NCBI RefSeq assembly: GCF_025359345.1
Contig: NZ_JANYGQ010000009.1
Coordinates: 124,001 to 188,000 of the forward strand
Source: Mucilaginibacter sp.
Lineage (GTDB): Bacteria > Bacteroidota > Bacteroidia > Sphingobacteriales > Sphingobacteriaceae
DNA: 64,000 nt
Reading direction: 5' to 3'
Below the pieces are notes generated by a model. The model made no database searches and was not told where the DNA came from. It worked only from the letters and a program-made list of their open reading frames with translations. Position numbers and translations under genes: made by a program. Numbering within the stretch: the first letter of the stretch is position 1; the number at the start of each line of letters is the position of its first letter. Of the stretch, positions 1 to 8,721 are shown piece after piece.

Positions 1-659
1 AGCAGGCGTTCAAAACGGAGCACGGTATCGACCCTTGCAAACGAACTGCGGCATATTTTAAAAGCCTCGGTTAAGGGGTTTTGAATATAACGCGCTTTCC
101 CCGCATAATAATGATAATGGTCGCCAAACAACTCGGGGAGCCGGCTTTCCCATAAGGCATGTATACCGGTTTGGTTGGTTAGCTGTCCGTTATAATTTTG
201 TGTTAAATGCAAAGGCACATGCGCATCCGCAATATAATGCCCAAGGTTGGCTGATGTATTTAATATGGCAGTTGTGTCGTGCTCTTTAAACGCCCGCACC
301 AACCTGTAATAGTTGTATTGAATGGTCCAGGGTACCGTTCCGTACTTATCGAGTGTGTCTGCTGTATATTTCGCAGCGGCATCGTACCAGTTATGCGGAA
401 TGCGTTTAAACGGGTCTTTCCCATATTGGTCGGCGTTCAGAAAGTGCCGCCTGGCCTCAGTTGAATCCACGTAACGCCGTTTGTCGGCGCTGATGGCATG
501 CTGGGTCAGATAGTCGATATTAGCGCGGTAAAAACCAGCCATGGGCTTAGGCAAGGTGTAAATAGCGAAGCGCCCAATCCTGTAGTGAGCATAAAATCCC
601 CAGGAGCAGCACGTTGTTACAATTAAAATAGCCGCGCTAAACTTTAGGAAAAATTTCAT
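1..659 (-). CDS. S1/P1 nuclease-like (zinc-dependent phospholipase C fold) secreted protein, 3' end cut by window
   Basis: Partial gene; the C-terminus lies before base 1. About 219 residues are visible, starting at the ATG at 659. They open with a hydrophobic signal peptide (MKFFLKFSAAILIVTTCC) followed by SWGFYAH. In S1/P1 nucleases and zinc-dependent phospholipase C the mature N-terminal Trp and a nearby His bind zinc (here W20 and H25). Further candidate ligands are H72/D77 (RHFLNAD) and the LGHYIADAHVPLH motif (H141, D145, H147, H151). This is the usual trinuclear-zinc helical fold of exported nucleases and phosphatases. It probably acts in the periplasm on nucleic acid or phosphoesters; the exact substrate cannot be told. 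The gene is divergent from rpsT. Confidence 0.75.
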   Translation of the reverse strand, partial: MKFFLKFSAAILIVTTCCSWGFYAHYRIGRFAIYTLPKPMAGFYRANIDYLTQHAISADKRRYVDSTEARRHFLNADQYGKDPFKRIPHNWYDAAAKYTADTLDKYGTVPWTIQYNYYRLVRAFKEHDTTAILNTSANLGHYIADAHVPLHLTQNYNGQLTNQTGIHALWESRLPELFGDHYHYYAGKARYIQNPLTEAFKICRSSFARVDTVLRFERL

Positions 660-732
660 AACCAAATATAATGCGAATGTTTAATTCAACCCGGTGCAAA
701 TGACAATTACCTGGATTTAGGATAGTTTAAGC

Positions 733-771
733 AAACATTTCAACCTTAAAACATTACAACTTTTCAACATC
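733..771. repeat. Short word repeat (CAACnTTnnAAC type)
   Basis: The spacer between the nuclease gene and rpsT holds a run of ttcaacc / acattacaac / ttttcaac words. The same words recur at 10052-10145, 10859-10936 and 46466-46513. Only one arm is visible here, so it is the weakest member of that family. Confidence 0.4.
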
Positions 772-792
772 ACTAAAAAAATAAAAAAGGTG

Positions 793-823
793 TTTGATAT
801 TAAAAATAATCACCCTATATTTG
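793..823 (+). promoter_or_regulatory. Promoter of rpsT (Bacteroidota consensus)
   Basis: TTTG at 793-796 and TATATTTG at 816-823 are separated by 19 bp, a full match to the Bacteroidota -33/-7 consensus (TTTG, N19, TAnnTTTG). The predicted start of transcription is near 830, giving a 5' leader of about 35 nt before the rpsT ATG at 864. Confidence 0.85.
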
Positions 824-863
824 CAGTCCTTAAAAATATAAGAAAGAATAACAAAGCTATACA

Positions 864-1118
864 ATGGCAAATCATAAATCATCATTAAAAAGGATCCGTT
901 CGAACGCTGCTAAACGCTTACGTAACAGGTACCAGGCTAAAACCACCAGGAACGCCATAAAAAAATTAAGAGGCACAACCACCAAAGCTGATGCAGGTGC
1001 GCTTTTAGTTAAAGTTATATCAATGCTTGACCGTTTGGCTAAAAAGAATGTTATTCATAAAAACAAAGCTTCGAACAATAAGTCGAAACTTACAAAGTTT
1101 GTTAACGGCTTAAAATAA
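864..1118 (+). CDS. rpsT: 30S ribosomal protein S20
   Basis: An 84-residue, very basic protein starting [14 protein letters not shown] with the S20 signature [13 protein letters not shown] and an alternating Lys/Arg helix. S20 is a primary 16S rRNA binder of the small subunit, and the length is normal. It is a single-gene unit with a consensus promoter upstream and a strong intrinsic terminator 22 bp downstream, as expected for a highly expressed ribosomal protein gene. Confidence 0.97.
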   Translation: MANHKSSLKRIRSNAAKRLRNRYQAKTTRNAIKKLRGTTTKADAGALLVKVISMLDRLAKKNVIHKNKASNNKSKLTKFVNGLK

Positions 1119-1139
1119 TATAAAGAATTTTTCAATAAA

Positions 1140-1171
1140 AACCCGCTTCGGTAAAACGAAGCGGGTTTTTC
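1140..1171 (+). terminator. Intrinsic terminator of rpsT
   Basis: Stem AACCCGCTTCG / CGAAGCGGGTT with a short GTAAAA loop, followed by a T-run. It lies directly after the rpsT stop codon. Confidence 0.93.
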
Positions 1172-1301
1172 TGTTTTATCGCCTCCCGTTTTAAAGTGTT
1201 CAGAAAAAAATAAAAAAAATACCAAACAAAGTCGCCCCCGCATCACGTATAAAAGGCTGTAAAACAGACATTGTGCTAAACGCTATTAAAACTAAAAACA
1301 A

Positions 1302-3509
1302 TTGACTTTGAGGATTTATATTACCTTATCACTATTATTTGTTTCAATTTCAGGGTTTGCCGGTATCGACAGGGGTCGGGTAGATAGTCTGAAAACACTG
1401 ATAGCATCAAAGCTTGCAGGGGCCGATACTACAAGTATTAACAGGCTGAATAACCTGGCAGCAAGCTACTTTGATTCAAACCCCGACAGTACCCTTTATT
1501 ACGGGCACAAAAGCGTCGACCTATCGCGTAAAATTAACTATAGGGCCGGCCTCGCAAACGGACTGTTGCAAACCGGGCACGCCAATTTTTTTAAAGGTAG
1601 GTTTGCCCAGGGTCAGCAGGATTTTGACGAGGCAATTGCTATTTACAAAAGCATAAACGATTTACAAGGGCTTGCCAACGGCTACAAATTATACGGCCGC
1701 ATGGACAATTTGCTGGCCAAATACGAAGTAGCCCTGCATTACCTGAACCTTGCGCTTGATATTAACAAAAAGCTCAAAAACGACGATGAAATTGCCGACT
1801 GTTATAAAAACATAGGTATAGTATATTTTAGCGAGGGCCAAAACTCAACCGCACTTGATTATTATTACAAAGCGCTTGAAATTACCCTTAAAAAAAATGA
1901 CGATAAGGCTTCTGCTGCTATTTACAATGATATTGGCGTAGTGTTGCAGGGCATGGAAGTTTACCCTAAGGCACTTGAGTATTACAAAAAAGCATTAAAC
2001 CTGTTTAAAGGCACAAACGACCTTAACGGCGTTGGTACCGTTAATGAAAATATAGGTGAAGTATTGATTGCCCATAAAGAATACGACCGCGCAATTGTGT
2101 ACTTGACTAAAGCGATTAACATTGCCAAAAAACAGGACGACAAAGATGGTATAAGCTCGGTTTATACCGACTTAGGTTTGTGTTTCGCACATAAAAATCA
2201 GTTTATCCTCGCGAAAAGCTATCTTGACAGTTCGTTACAAGTTGCAAGCAAATACAAAATAGTTTACAACCAGGCTTACGCCCTCATAGGCATGGCGACT
2301 ATGTACAACCTGCAGAAGGATTTTAAAAAGGCCTTTGTATACGCCACACAGGGCCAAAGTTTAGCAGCTACATTGCGTAATTTAACGGTCCGTTCAAGTG
2401 CGGCTTTGCAGCTGAACAAAACGCTGGCAGGCTTAGGCAAATACGGCGATGCCTACCAGATGCTGCGCAGGTATAATGAATTAAAAGACAGCCTGAATAA
2501 TAACGAAAGCCTTCAAAAATTAACATCATATAACCTGGCGCTTGATTTTGCGTCAAAAGAGCATCAGATTGCGGAACAACATCGCGAAAAAGACGAATCG
2601 TACAAACAAAGAATAAAGCAGCAGCGCCTGATAAATACCATCTTTTTAACCATTATAGCAGCCATGGTTGCTGTTTCAATTGTGTATTACAGGCAAAAAC
2701 GCAAGCAGCAAAAAATAAATGCCATGCTTGAGGAGAAAAACAGCGAGGTGCTGCAACAGAAAGCCGACCTTGATGACCAGGCACAAAAACTAAATAACCT
2801 GAATACTTTAAAAGACCGATTGATATCGGTACTGGCGCATGACCTGCGGGCACCATTAAGCACCTTACGGGGGCTATTCAGCCTGCTGCAGGACGAAACA
2901 ATATCGCACGAACAATTATTGGATATGATACCGAGTGTGCTTAAAAAGCTTGAGTACACATCTGACTTTTTGGACACGCTATTGTTTTGGATTAACAGCC
3001 AGATGGACAACTTCGAAAGTTCGGCAAAGAGCTTTTATTTAAAAGATATTGTTGCATATGAAGCCGAGAGCTACCATGAGCAAGCCAAATTAAAAGGCAT
3101 TACCCTTATTGATAATGTGCCACATGACGCTGTGGCTTCGGCCGACCCGAATTCAATACGTATTGTTATCCGTAATTTGATAACCAACGCAATAAAGTTT
3201 TCAAAACAGAACGATACTATCGAAATCCAGGCCATTCAGCAGGATGATCACAACTATGTTATATCTGTCAAAGATACTGGTGTAGGGATGAGCGATGACC
3301 AACTTGGCAAATTATTTAAGAGCAAGGTTAACAGTAACGCCGGCACCGACAATGAGTCGGGCACAGGCATGGGCATGTTGTTTTGCAAAGATCTGGTTGA
3401 AAAATGCAGTGGAAAGATTTGGGTGACCAGCAAAAAAGACCAGGGCACTAAGTTTTCGTTCACCGTACCGATGGGAACGTTGACTGAAAAGCGACTGGAA
3501 GTGGCCTAA
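1302..3509 (+). CDS. TPR-domain sensor histidine kinase
   Basis: A 735-residue membrane kinase; the start is a TTG. An N-terminal signal sequence (ITLSLLFVSISGFAG) is followed by about six TPR units (residues ~40-400, with repeated A..YY.KALE patterns) that would lie in the periplasm. One membrane helix (~444-463) leads into a coiled-coil linker. The HisKA H-box is AHDLRAPLS with the phosphoacceptor near H513. The HATPase domain shows the N box (NLITNAIKFSK), the G1 box (DTGVGMS) and the G2 box (GTGMGM). No response regulator is adjacent, so its partner is not known. TPR-HK proteins of this form are common in Bacteroidota; the signal sensed cannot be inferred. Confidence 0.9.
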   Translation: MTLRIYITLSLLFVSISGFAGIDRGRVDSLKTLIASKLAGADTTSINRLNNLAASYFDSNPDSTLYYGHKSVDLSRKINYRAGLANGLLQTGHANFFKGRFAQGQQDFDEAIAIYKSINDLQGLANGYKLYGRMDNLLAKYEVALHYLNLALDINKKLKNDDEIADCYKNIGIVYFSEGQNSTALDYYYKALEITLKKNDDKASAAIYNDIGVVLQGMEVYPKALEYYKKALNLFKGTNDLNGVGTVNENIGEVLIAHKEYDRAIVYLTKAINIAKKQDDKDGISSVYTDLGLCFAHKNQFILAKSYLDSSLQVASKYKIVYNQAYALIGMATMYNLQKDFKKAFVYATQGQSLAATLRNLTVRSSAALQLNKTLAGLGKYGDAYQMLRRYNELKDSLNNNESLQKLTSYNLALDFASKEHQIAEQHREKDESYKQRIKQQRLINTIFLTIIAAMVAVSIVYYRQKRKQQKINAMLEEKNSEVLQQKADLDDQAQKLNNLNTLKDRLISVLAHDLRAPLSTLRGLFSLLQDETISHEQLLDMIPSVLKKLEYTSDFLDTLLFWINSQMDNFESSAKSFYLKDIVAYEAESYHEQAKLKGITLIDNVPHDAVASADPNSIRIVIRNLITNAIKFSKQNDTIEIQAIQQDDHNYVISVKDTGVGMSDDQLGKLFKSKVNSNAGTDNESGTGMGMLFCKDLVEKCSGKIWVTSKKDQGTKFSFTVPMGTLTEKRLEVA

Positions 3510-3545
3510 AAGCCTCTCTCGCATATCGCAGGCTGATGCCGTATA

Positions 3546-4031
3546 TCACCAAACCGGCAAATCATTAAGGTTAATCAGCGCGCCCAACAATAAGACTGTT
3601 GCCGCTACCGATCCCAGGACAACCAATACGGTTGCAGCAGGGTTAGCCTTTCTTTTAGCAAAACTTACACCCCCCGAATCATATTTCAGAACATTGCCCC
3701 GTTCGTCAAATGTAAACCTGGCGTACTTAGTGTAGTCGGTAAATTCAGTTACATTTGCTATTCTTAAACTATCCGGAATACCATTATAACTGCCGTTCAC
3801 CCCGATTTTTGTTTTCGAATTAAATAAAGTCGACGCACTGTCGCAATTGTAAACCCATTCAGTTGTACCTCTTACTTCTCTTTTTTGATCGGGGTACCCA
3901 AATTGTTTTATCACATCATTTTTTGTGTGGTAACTCAGCATAACCTGCTCGTGAGTGTAAACAATTTTGCTGCATCCGCTTATGGATAGCGATGCCATAA
4001 GCACCGCTATCCCTTGTATAAATTTCTTCAC
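3546..4031 (-). CDS. Putative lipoprotein with BamE/SmpA-like segment
   Basis: 161 residues. A signal peptide ends in the lipobox SISGC (Cys20), so it is probably a lipoprotein. Residues ~35-65 (TKNDVIKQFGYPDQK then TTEWVYNC) resemble the BamE/SmpA pattern in which a helix precedes a G-x-P turn and a W-x-Y strand. The C-terminus has a hydrophobic stretch (VLVVLGSVAATVLLLGAL) that may be a membrane helix, which is unusual for a BamE-like lipoprotein. Specific function unknown. It is convergent with the TPR kinase gene and has no clear operon partner. Confidence 0.6.
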   Translation of the reverse strand: MKKFIQGIAVLMASLSISGCSKIVYTHEQVMLSYHTKNDVIKQFGYPDQKREVRGTTEWVYNCDSASTLFNSKTKIGVNGSYNGIPDSLRIANVTEFTDYTKYARFTFDERGNVLKYDSGGVSFAKRKANPAATVLVVLGSVAATVLLLGALINLNDLPVW

Positions 4032-4106
4032 GTTATTAAGTTTTAAATATCTGTTACCCGTAAAGGGCCATTTTTAATTAGTTGAGCGCATTTATTACCT
4101 GCCTTG

Positions 4107-4625
4107 TTAAAATCTGAACGCCAAACGAAGCGCAGCTTGCCCGAACGTGCCATCCTTTACCCATCCCTCGTAACGTGCCCCAACTTCGAGGCCTCCGTTA
4201 AAGGAATACCCAATACCTGGTGAATAAGCAAATGAGGTAAAACTACCGGTACCCGTGTATATAGAGATGCCTGCCTGGGCCTCAAGGAAAAAACCGCCGT
4301 CGGTGTAATATTTGATACCTGCTTTTAACGGCACAAAACTGTCGGACGAACTATTGCCCGGGATTTTATAGATACTCTTATACAAGAACGATTCATACCC
4401 GCCGGATATGGTGAAAAATGTATTTTGGGCAGTTGGAACTTCGTACTTGATTGAACCGCCAATTCCGGCGCTGTAAAAGTCGCCTGCAGAGCCGGTTGGC
4501 AACGCGCCGTCAATGCCGATACTAAGCTTTGCGCCTCCGTTTGCTTTTGATGAGCTCGCTGTTTGCGCAAAACTGCTAAATGTGGCTGCTCCAAATACTG
4601 ATAATACTAATAGTAACTTCTTCAT
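4107..4625 (-). CDS. Outer-membrane beta-barrel protein (PorT/OmpA-barrel-like)
   Basis: The start is placed at MKKLLLVLSVFGAATF (ATG at 4625); an in-frame ATG 42 bp upstream would add an implausible N-terminus before the signal peptide. The mature part (after Phe-Ala-Gln) alternates polar and hydrophobic residues, is rich in Gly and Tyr and ends in Phe (ALRLAFRF). This is typical of a small eight-stranded outer-membrane barrel. Function unknown. Confidence 0.7.
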   Translation of the reverse strand: MKKLLLVLSVFGAATFSSFAQTASSSKANGGAKLSIGIDGALPTGSAGDFYSAGIGGSIKYEVPTAQNTFFTISGGYESFLYKSIYKIPGNSSSDSFVPLKAGIKYYTDGGFFLEAQAGISIYTGTGSFTSFAYSPGIGYSFNGGLEVGARYEGWVKDGTFGQAALRLAFRF

Positions 4626-4894
4626 GATAATAATTTTAGTGTTAATAAATGAGTGGTTTAATATCACCGTGATATTATAGGGTAAAGCTATATCGGGGCA
4701 GGGGCTATAAAAAACGGGGAAATACGTGCCACCAGCCTGGTTTAGTAAATAATAATATTTCAGATAGCTAACAAAAACTTAATATTATTTTTTACTACAT
4801 TTAATACTTATTAATAATCGCTGTTTGCATTATTGCTAATAATATTTGAGCGATTAATGAATTGTGCCTGATTAATTAAATAATACTGCACGTG

Positions 4895-5893
4895 ATGGAT
4901 GCTAACCAAGCTCAAACGCTGTTTTTTAATCATATCAAGTCAAAAATCCCATCGCATGTTGCCTTGGTTGAAGAGGTTGCCGATTTATTAAACATTAGTA
5001 ACGACAGTGCCTACAGACGCATACGGGGAGAAAAGCCAATAGGGCTTGATGAAATGCAGGTTCTCTGTAACAAATACAATGTTTCGCTTGATAAATTATT
5101 GCAGCTACAAACCAATACGGTAATTTTTTCGGGCAATAAGGTTGATACCGCTTCATTTGTATTTACCGATTACCTGGCAGATATAGTAAATAACCTGGTT
5201 TCATTTAATGCGTTGTCAAATCCGCGAATGTACTATGTTACCAAGGACATACCGATTTTCCATTTTATGCAATTTCCGGAATTAAGGGAATTTAAATTCT
5301 TTTTTTGGAAGCGCACATTAATTGGCCATCCTGAACTTGCCAGGCGGCAGTTTAACGGCGAAAAAGACAGCGATGAGGCTCTGGAATACGCCAGGAAAAT
5401 TATTGAGCAGTATGTGCGCCTACCCTCGGTTGAATTGTGGGGCGAAGAAACCGTAAACGTTACCATCAGGCAAATTGAGTTTTACAGGCAGTCGAACCTA
5501 TTTGCTGACAACGCAATACTGATGAAGGTATATTCGCAACTGGAAGACCTGTTAAATCATTTGGAACAACAGGCCGAGATTGGCAAAAAATTCGTTTATG
5601 GCCAACCCGATGCTGCTATTGGTGCGCCGTACGAGATGTATGTTAACGAATGCTTGATTGGCGACAATGCAATTTTTGTTCAGGGAGATAACAGGCAGAT
5701 AGCAGTTCTTAATCACAACGGTTTAAATTTCATATCAACCCAGGACAAAAGCTTTTGCGATTACACTTTCAAACATATGCAAAATGTTATCCGGAAATCG
5801 ACCGCGATAAGCCTGGTTGGCGAAAAGGACAGGAGCGTTTTCTTTAACACTCTGAGAGCAAAAATTTACAACCGGATAAAAAATATACGGTAA
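4895..5893 (+). CDS. Helix-turn-helix transcriptional regulator, uncharacterised
   Basis: The ATG at 4895 is preferred over a GTG one codon upstream. Residues ~18-70 form an XRE-like helix-turn-helix (VEEVADLLNISNDSAYRRI, then EMQVLCNKYNVSLDKLL). The remaining ~260 residues are a conserved-looking helical domain without a motif I recognise. Proteins of this architecture occur widely in Bacteroidota as single regulators. It lies alone between the divergent beta-barrel gene and the convergent ABC ATPase gene, so no target can be proposed. Confidence 0.65.
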   Translation: MDANQAQTLFFNHIKSKIPSHVALVEEVADLLNISNDSAYRRIRGEKPIGLDEMQVLCNKYNVSLDKLLQLQTNTVIFSGNKVDTASFVFTDYLADIVNNLVSFNALSNPRMYYVTKDIPIFHFMQFPELREFKFFFWKRTLIGHPELARRQFNGEKDSDEALEYARKIIEQYVRLPSVELWGEETVNVTIRQIEFYRQSNLFADNAILMKVYSQLEDLLNHLEQQAEIGKKFVYGQPDAAIGAPYEMYVNECLIGDNAIFVQGDNRQIAVLNHNGLNFISTQDKSFCDYTFKHMQNVIRKSTAISLVGEKDRSVFFNTLRAKIYNRIKNIR

Positions 5894-5897
5894 CGGG

Positions 5898-6611
5898 TTA
5901 ACTGTCGTGGTTTGTAAGCCCGATAAAAATATTCTCCAGCGTTTTTCCTTTATTTTTGCTCCGCAAACCTTCCAGCGTATCGTCAGCAACTATTTTGCCT
6001 TTGTTTATAATTATTACCTGGCTGCATACGGCTTCAACTTCCTGCATAATATGGGTGGATAAGATTACAGTTTTTGTTTTTCCCAAATCAAGTATCAGCT
6101 GGCGTATGCCTATCAATTGATTAGGGTCAAGACCCGAAGTTGGCTCATCCAGTATCAACACGTCAGGATTATGCAGAATGGCTTGTGCGAGCCCTACACG
6201 CTGGCGGTAGCCCTTCGAAAGTTGCCCGACTTTTTTGTGTTGCTCGGGCCCCAGGCCGGTTTGCTCAATAACTTCTGCTATCCGCTTCTGCGGTGATTTC
6301 ATCTGGTGGATACCCGCTATAAACGCCATCGACTCCTTAACATACATATCAAGGTACAAAGGGTTGCTTTCGGGCAGGTAGCCCACATTGCGTTTAACAT
6401 CTATTGCCTGGGTTTCAACATCAAACCCGCATACTGTTGCCCTACCAGAGGTTTGTGGAATAAAGCCCGTAAGTATTTTCATGGTAGTTGATTTACCCGC
6501 GCCATTCGGGCCTAAAAATCCCAATACCCCGGGCCCGGCGCTAAAACTGATACTATCGAGCGCCCTTTGCGCCCCATAAACTTTTGATAATGCGTCAACA
6601 ACAATGCTCAT
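5898..6611 (-). CDS. ABC transporter ATP-binding protein, GldA-like
   Basis: 237 residues with all ABC ATPase motifs: Walker A (GPNGAGKST), Q-loop region (YLPESNPLY), signature (LSKGYRQRV), Walker B (VLILDEP) and the switch His (STHIMQEVEA). The opening MSIVVDALSKVYGAQRALD and the body resemble GldA, the gliding-motility ABC ATPase of Bacteroidota, but the protein is shorter than GldA and no permease (GldF/G) gene is adjacent. I infer an ABC-2 type exporter subunit. Its promoter box ends 4 nt before the ATG. Confidence 0.8.
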   Translation of the reverse strand: MSIVVDALSKVYGAQRALDSISFSAGPGVLGFLGPNGAGKSTTMKILTGFIPQTSGRATVCGFDVETQAIDVKRNVGYLPESNPLYLDMYVKESMAFIAGIHQMKSPQKRIAEVIEQTGLGPEQHKKVGQLSKGYRQRVGLAQAILHNPDVLILDEPTSGLDPNQLIGIRQLILDLGKTKTVILSTHIMQEVEAVCSQVIIINKGKIVADDTLEGLRSKNKGKTLENIFIGLTNHDS

Positions 6612-6615
6612 AGTT

Positions 6616-6623
6616 CAAAAGTA
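6616..6623 (-). promoter_or_regulatory. -7 box of the GldA-like gene, predicts a leaderless mRNA
   Basis: On the minus strand TACTTTTG is followed by AACT and the ATG at 6611. With the usual spacing, transcription would begin at or next to the A of the ATG. Confidence 0.5.
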
Positions 6624-6634
6624 TGTTTTAGATA

Positions 6635-6660
6635 TGAGATGTGAGATGTGAGATGTGAGA
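6635..6660. repeat. 7-bp tandem repeat, 3.7 copies of TGAGATG
   Basis: Three full and one partial perfect copies of TGAGATG lie upstream of the ABC ATPase gene, just beyond its -7 box. A single related word (gtgagatgta) appears at 16500. Confidence 0.8.
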
Positions 6661-6674
6661 AAAATTGAACAGTG

Positions 6675-7013
6675 CTAAACACCCGCGCTTTTTTGCTGCC
6701 TACTTTTTACCGCTATTATTATATAATTAACAATTCCAATCAAAGGAACGGACACAATAGTGAAAAATACCCCCACAATACAAAAACTCATTTCGCTGGT
6801 AAGGCATTTGGTACCCGGTGGCAATCTGTTTATTATTATCATTGTAGCCACTACCGGTAAAATACAGCCAACCACGAACGCAATAAATGTAATCGCGTAA
6901 AACGGAAGATTTACCTTACCTTTTGCTTTTAAAATAAAAAGCACGATTTGCATTACCGGCGCCGCAATAATCGATATTAGCGGGAACAGTATGAAGAAAA
7001 AACGGGCTATCAT
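6675..7013 (-). CDS. Small membrane protein, unknown
   Basis: 112 residues with three or four hydrophobic helices (residues ~3-30, ~38-62 and ~78-105) and short polar loops. No family recognised. A Cys pair (C67 region and C81 region) flanks the loop between the last helices. The gene follows the word-repeat spacer and is not obviously in an operon. Confidence 0.5.
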   Translation of the reverse strand: MIARFFFILFPLISIIAAPVMQIVLFILKAKGKVNLPFYAITFIAFVVGCILPVVATMIIINRLPPGTKCLTSEMSFCIVGVFFTIVSVPLIGIVNYIIIAVKSRQQKSAGV

Positions 7014-7194
7014 TGGTACTTATTTCAAATTAATACTGGTAACCGCAAAAGGTAACCTATTAATCAACCCGCCAAAAAAGCAGTTGATTCTCATGGCATT
7101 GTAATCAAAATCTCCTCTGTTTGTCACCACAAAATAAAACCATACATTTAGGCATATTTGCGATAATTTAATTGTCATATTGTCACTTATACAA

Positions 7195-7226
7195 TTGCGG
7201 CAAGCTATTTGAATACCATATATTTG
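7195..7226 (+). promoter_or_regulatory. Promoter of trxA
   Basis: TATATTTG at 7219-7226 is a perfect -7 box; a TTG at 7195-7197 lies 21 bp upstream as a weak -33 element. Transcription should begin near 7232, about 20 nt before the trxA ATG. Confidence 0.7.
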
Positions 7227-7254
7227 TAACACAAAAAATTAAAATTTAAAAATC

Positions 7255-7575
7255 ATGGCTTTAGAAATAACTGATGCAAACTTTGACGAACTCGTCCTTA
7301 AATCTGACAAACCAGTATTAATTGATTTTTGGGCTGAATGGTGCGGACCTTGTAGAATGGTTGGCCCTGTAGTTGAAGAAATTGCAAAAGAATATGAAGG
7401 CAAGGCGGTTGTAGGTAAAGTTAATGTAGACCACAATCCAGGTATCTCTGTAAAATTTGGTATCAGAAATATACCAGCGTTGTTATTCTTCAAAAATGGC
7501 GAAATTGTTGACAAACAAATAGGCGCTGTTCCAAAATCTGTTCTGACTGATAAATTAGCTAAGCAATTGGTGTAA
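7255..7575 (+). CDS. trxA: Thioredoxin
   Basis: 106 residues, the normal length of a single-domain cytoplasmic thioredoxin. The redox site is WCGPC (C30 and C33) in the context DFWAEWCGPCRMVGP, and the cis-Pro loop is NIPALLFF. It reduces disulfides in cytoplasmic proteins using thioredoxin reductase. Monocistronic: its own promoter lies upstream and a 10-bp-stem terminator downstream. Confidence 0.96.
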   Translation: MALEITDANFDELVLKSDKPVLIDFWAEWCGPCRMVGPVVEEIAKEYEGKAVVGKVNVDHNPGISVKFGIRNIPALLFFKNGEIVDKQIGAVPKSVLTDKLAKQLV

Positions 7576-7576
7576 A

Positions 7577-7705
7577 TTGATTTCACCGATTTTATAAAAT
7601 ATTACACCGATTGGTTTTGCCGGTCGGTGTAATTTTTTTTATAATTGACGTTATCATTTACAGCAATAGTAATCGGTGAAATCAGTTCTAAAATCGGTGT
7701 AATCC
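7577..7705. repeat. Inverted word repeat (ATTnCACCGATTTTA)
   Basis: The left arm at 7577-7612 carries gatttcaccgattttat then attacaccgatt; the right arm at 7671-7705 carries the same words on the other strand (aatcggtgaaatcag, aaatcggtgtaat). Together they span most of the trxA-DUF58 spacer. The trxA terminator is built from one of the words. Confidence 0.75.
7601..7640 (+). terminator. Intrinsic terminator of trxA
   Basis: A perfect 10-bp stem ATTACACCGA / TCGGTGTAAT with a 13-nt loop, followed by a run of T. Confidence 0.88.
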
Positions 7706-7712
7706 CTCAATA

Positions 7713-8627
7713 ATGTTAAATGACGACCAGCATATACGACACTTAGCCAACCTCGAGCTTTTAGCCCGCCAGGTGGTTGAGGGTTTTATTACTGGTTTGC
7801 ACCAAAGCCCTTTCCACGGGTTCTCGGTAGAGTTTGCGGAACACCGGCTATACAATAACGGCGAGTCAGTCAAAAATATCGACTGGAAGCTGCTTGCCCG
7901 TACCGATAAGTTGTTTGTAAAGCAATTTGAGGAAGAGACCAATCTGCGCTGCTATCTGCTGTTGGATACGTCCTCGTCTATGAACTTTCCTGATAAGGGG
8001 ATAAACAAACTTCAATTTTCTATTTATGCTATCGCGTCGCTTATGCACCTGTTTAAAAAACAGCGTGATGCATTCGGGTTGTGCCTTTTTAGCGATAAGG
8101 CGGATTTATTAACCCAGGTAAAATCAACAACCTCACATCTATTTTACCTGTATGCAGAGTTGGAAAAAGCATACAATCATCCTAAAATCAATACAGCTAC
8201 CAATATTACGCAGGTGCTGCACCAGGTTGCCGGCCAAATTCACCAGCGCTCAATGATTATATTATTTAGCGATATGTTGGAAAATAGCCTGAACCCCGAA
8301 AAAATGCAGGCGCTGTTTGCCGCCATACAGCATTTAAAATATAACAAGCACGAGGTAATTATTTTCAATGTAAGCGACAAACACAAAGAGGTTGACTTTA
8401 ATTTCGATAACCGTCCCCACCAGTTTGTAGATATTGAGAGCGGCGAACAGGTACGTGTGCACCCGGGCAAAATTCGTGATGCGTATGTATCATCATTAAC
8501 ATACTATCGCCACCAATTGGAGCTAAAATGCGCCCAATATCACATTGATATTATTGATGCATATATTGAAGACGGGTACAACAATGTGCTAAAATCGTAC
8601 CTCATCAAACGTAATAAGATGGTATAA
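7713..8627 (+). CDS. DUF58 / von Willebrand A-like protein
   Basis: 304 residues. The N-terminal part contains the DUF58 signature (GxSxEFAEHR... and NIDWKLLARTDKLFVKQFEEE). A vWA-like core follows with a MIDAS-type DTSSSM motif near residue 88, suggesting metal-dependent protein binding. In many bacteria such proteins sit beside a MoxR AAA+ ATPase, but none is adjacent here. Role unknown; probably cytoplasmic, since no membrane helix or signal peptide is seen. Confidence 0.85.
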   Translation: MLNDDQHIRHLANLELLARQVVEGFITGLHQSPFHGFSVEFAEHRLYNNGESVKNIDWKLLARTDKLFVKQFEEETNLRCYLLLDTSSSMNFPDKGINKLQFSIYAIASLMHLFKKQRDAFGLCLFSDKADLLTQVKSTTSHLFYLYAELEKAYNHPKINTATNITQVLHQVAGQIHQRSMIILFSDMLENSLNPEKMQALFAAIQHLKYNKHEVIIFNVSDKHKEVDFNFDNRPHQFVDIESGEQVRVHPGKIRDAYVSSLTYYRHQLELKCAQYHIDIIDAYIEDGYNNVLKSYLIKRNKMV

Positions 8628-8629
8628 AA

Positions 8630-8663
8630 AAAGCTGTCCTTTTCTTCAAAAGACAGCTTTATA
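8630..8663. terminator. Terminator-like hairpin between convergent genes
   Basis: AAAGCTGTC (8630-8638) pairs with GACAGCTTT (8652-8660) around CTTTTCTTCAAAA, of which the outer bases can also pair. It sits just after the DUF58 stop, convergent with the kinase gene. The T-tract is poor, so efficiency is uncertain. Confidence 0.6.
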
Positions 8664-8721
8664 GGGGTAACAAGGAACTAAAACTCTATATGCCTCAAAT
8701 TAACGGAGCTATTATGAAGAT

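Noticed and set aside
1055..1246. Minus-strand reading over the end of rpsT and its terminator
   Set aside because: It runs through the terminator hairpin and antisense to rpsT; no coding character.
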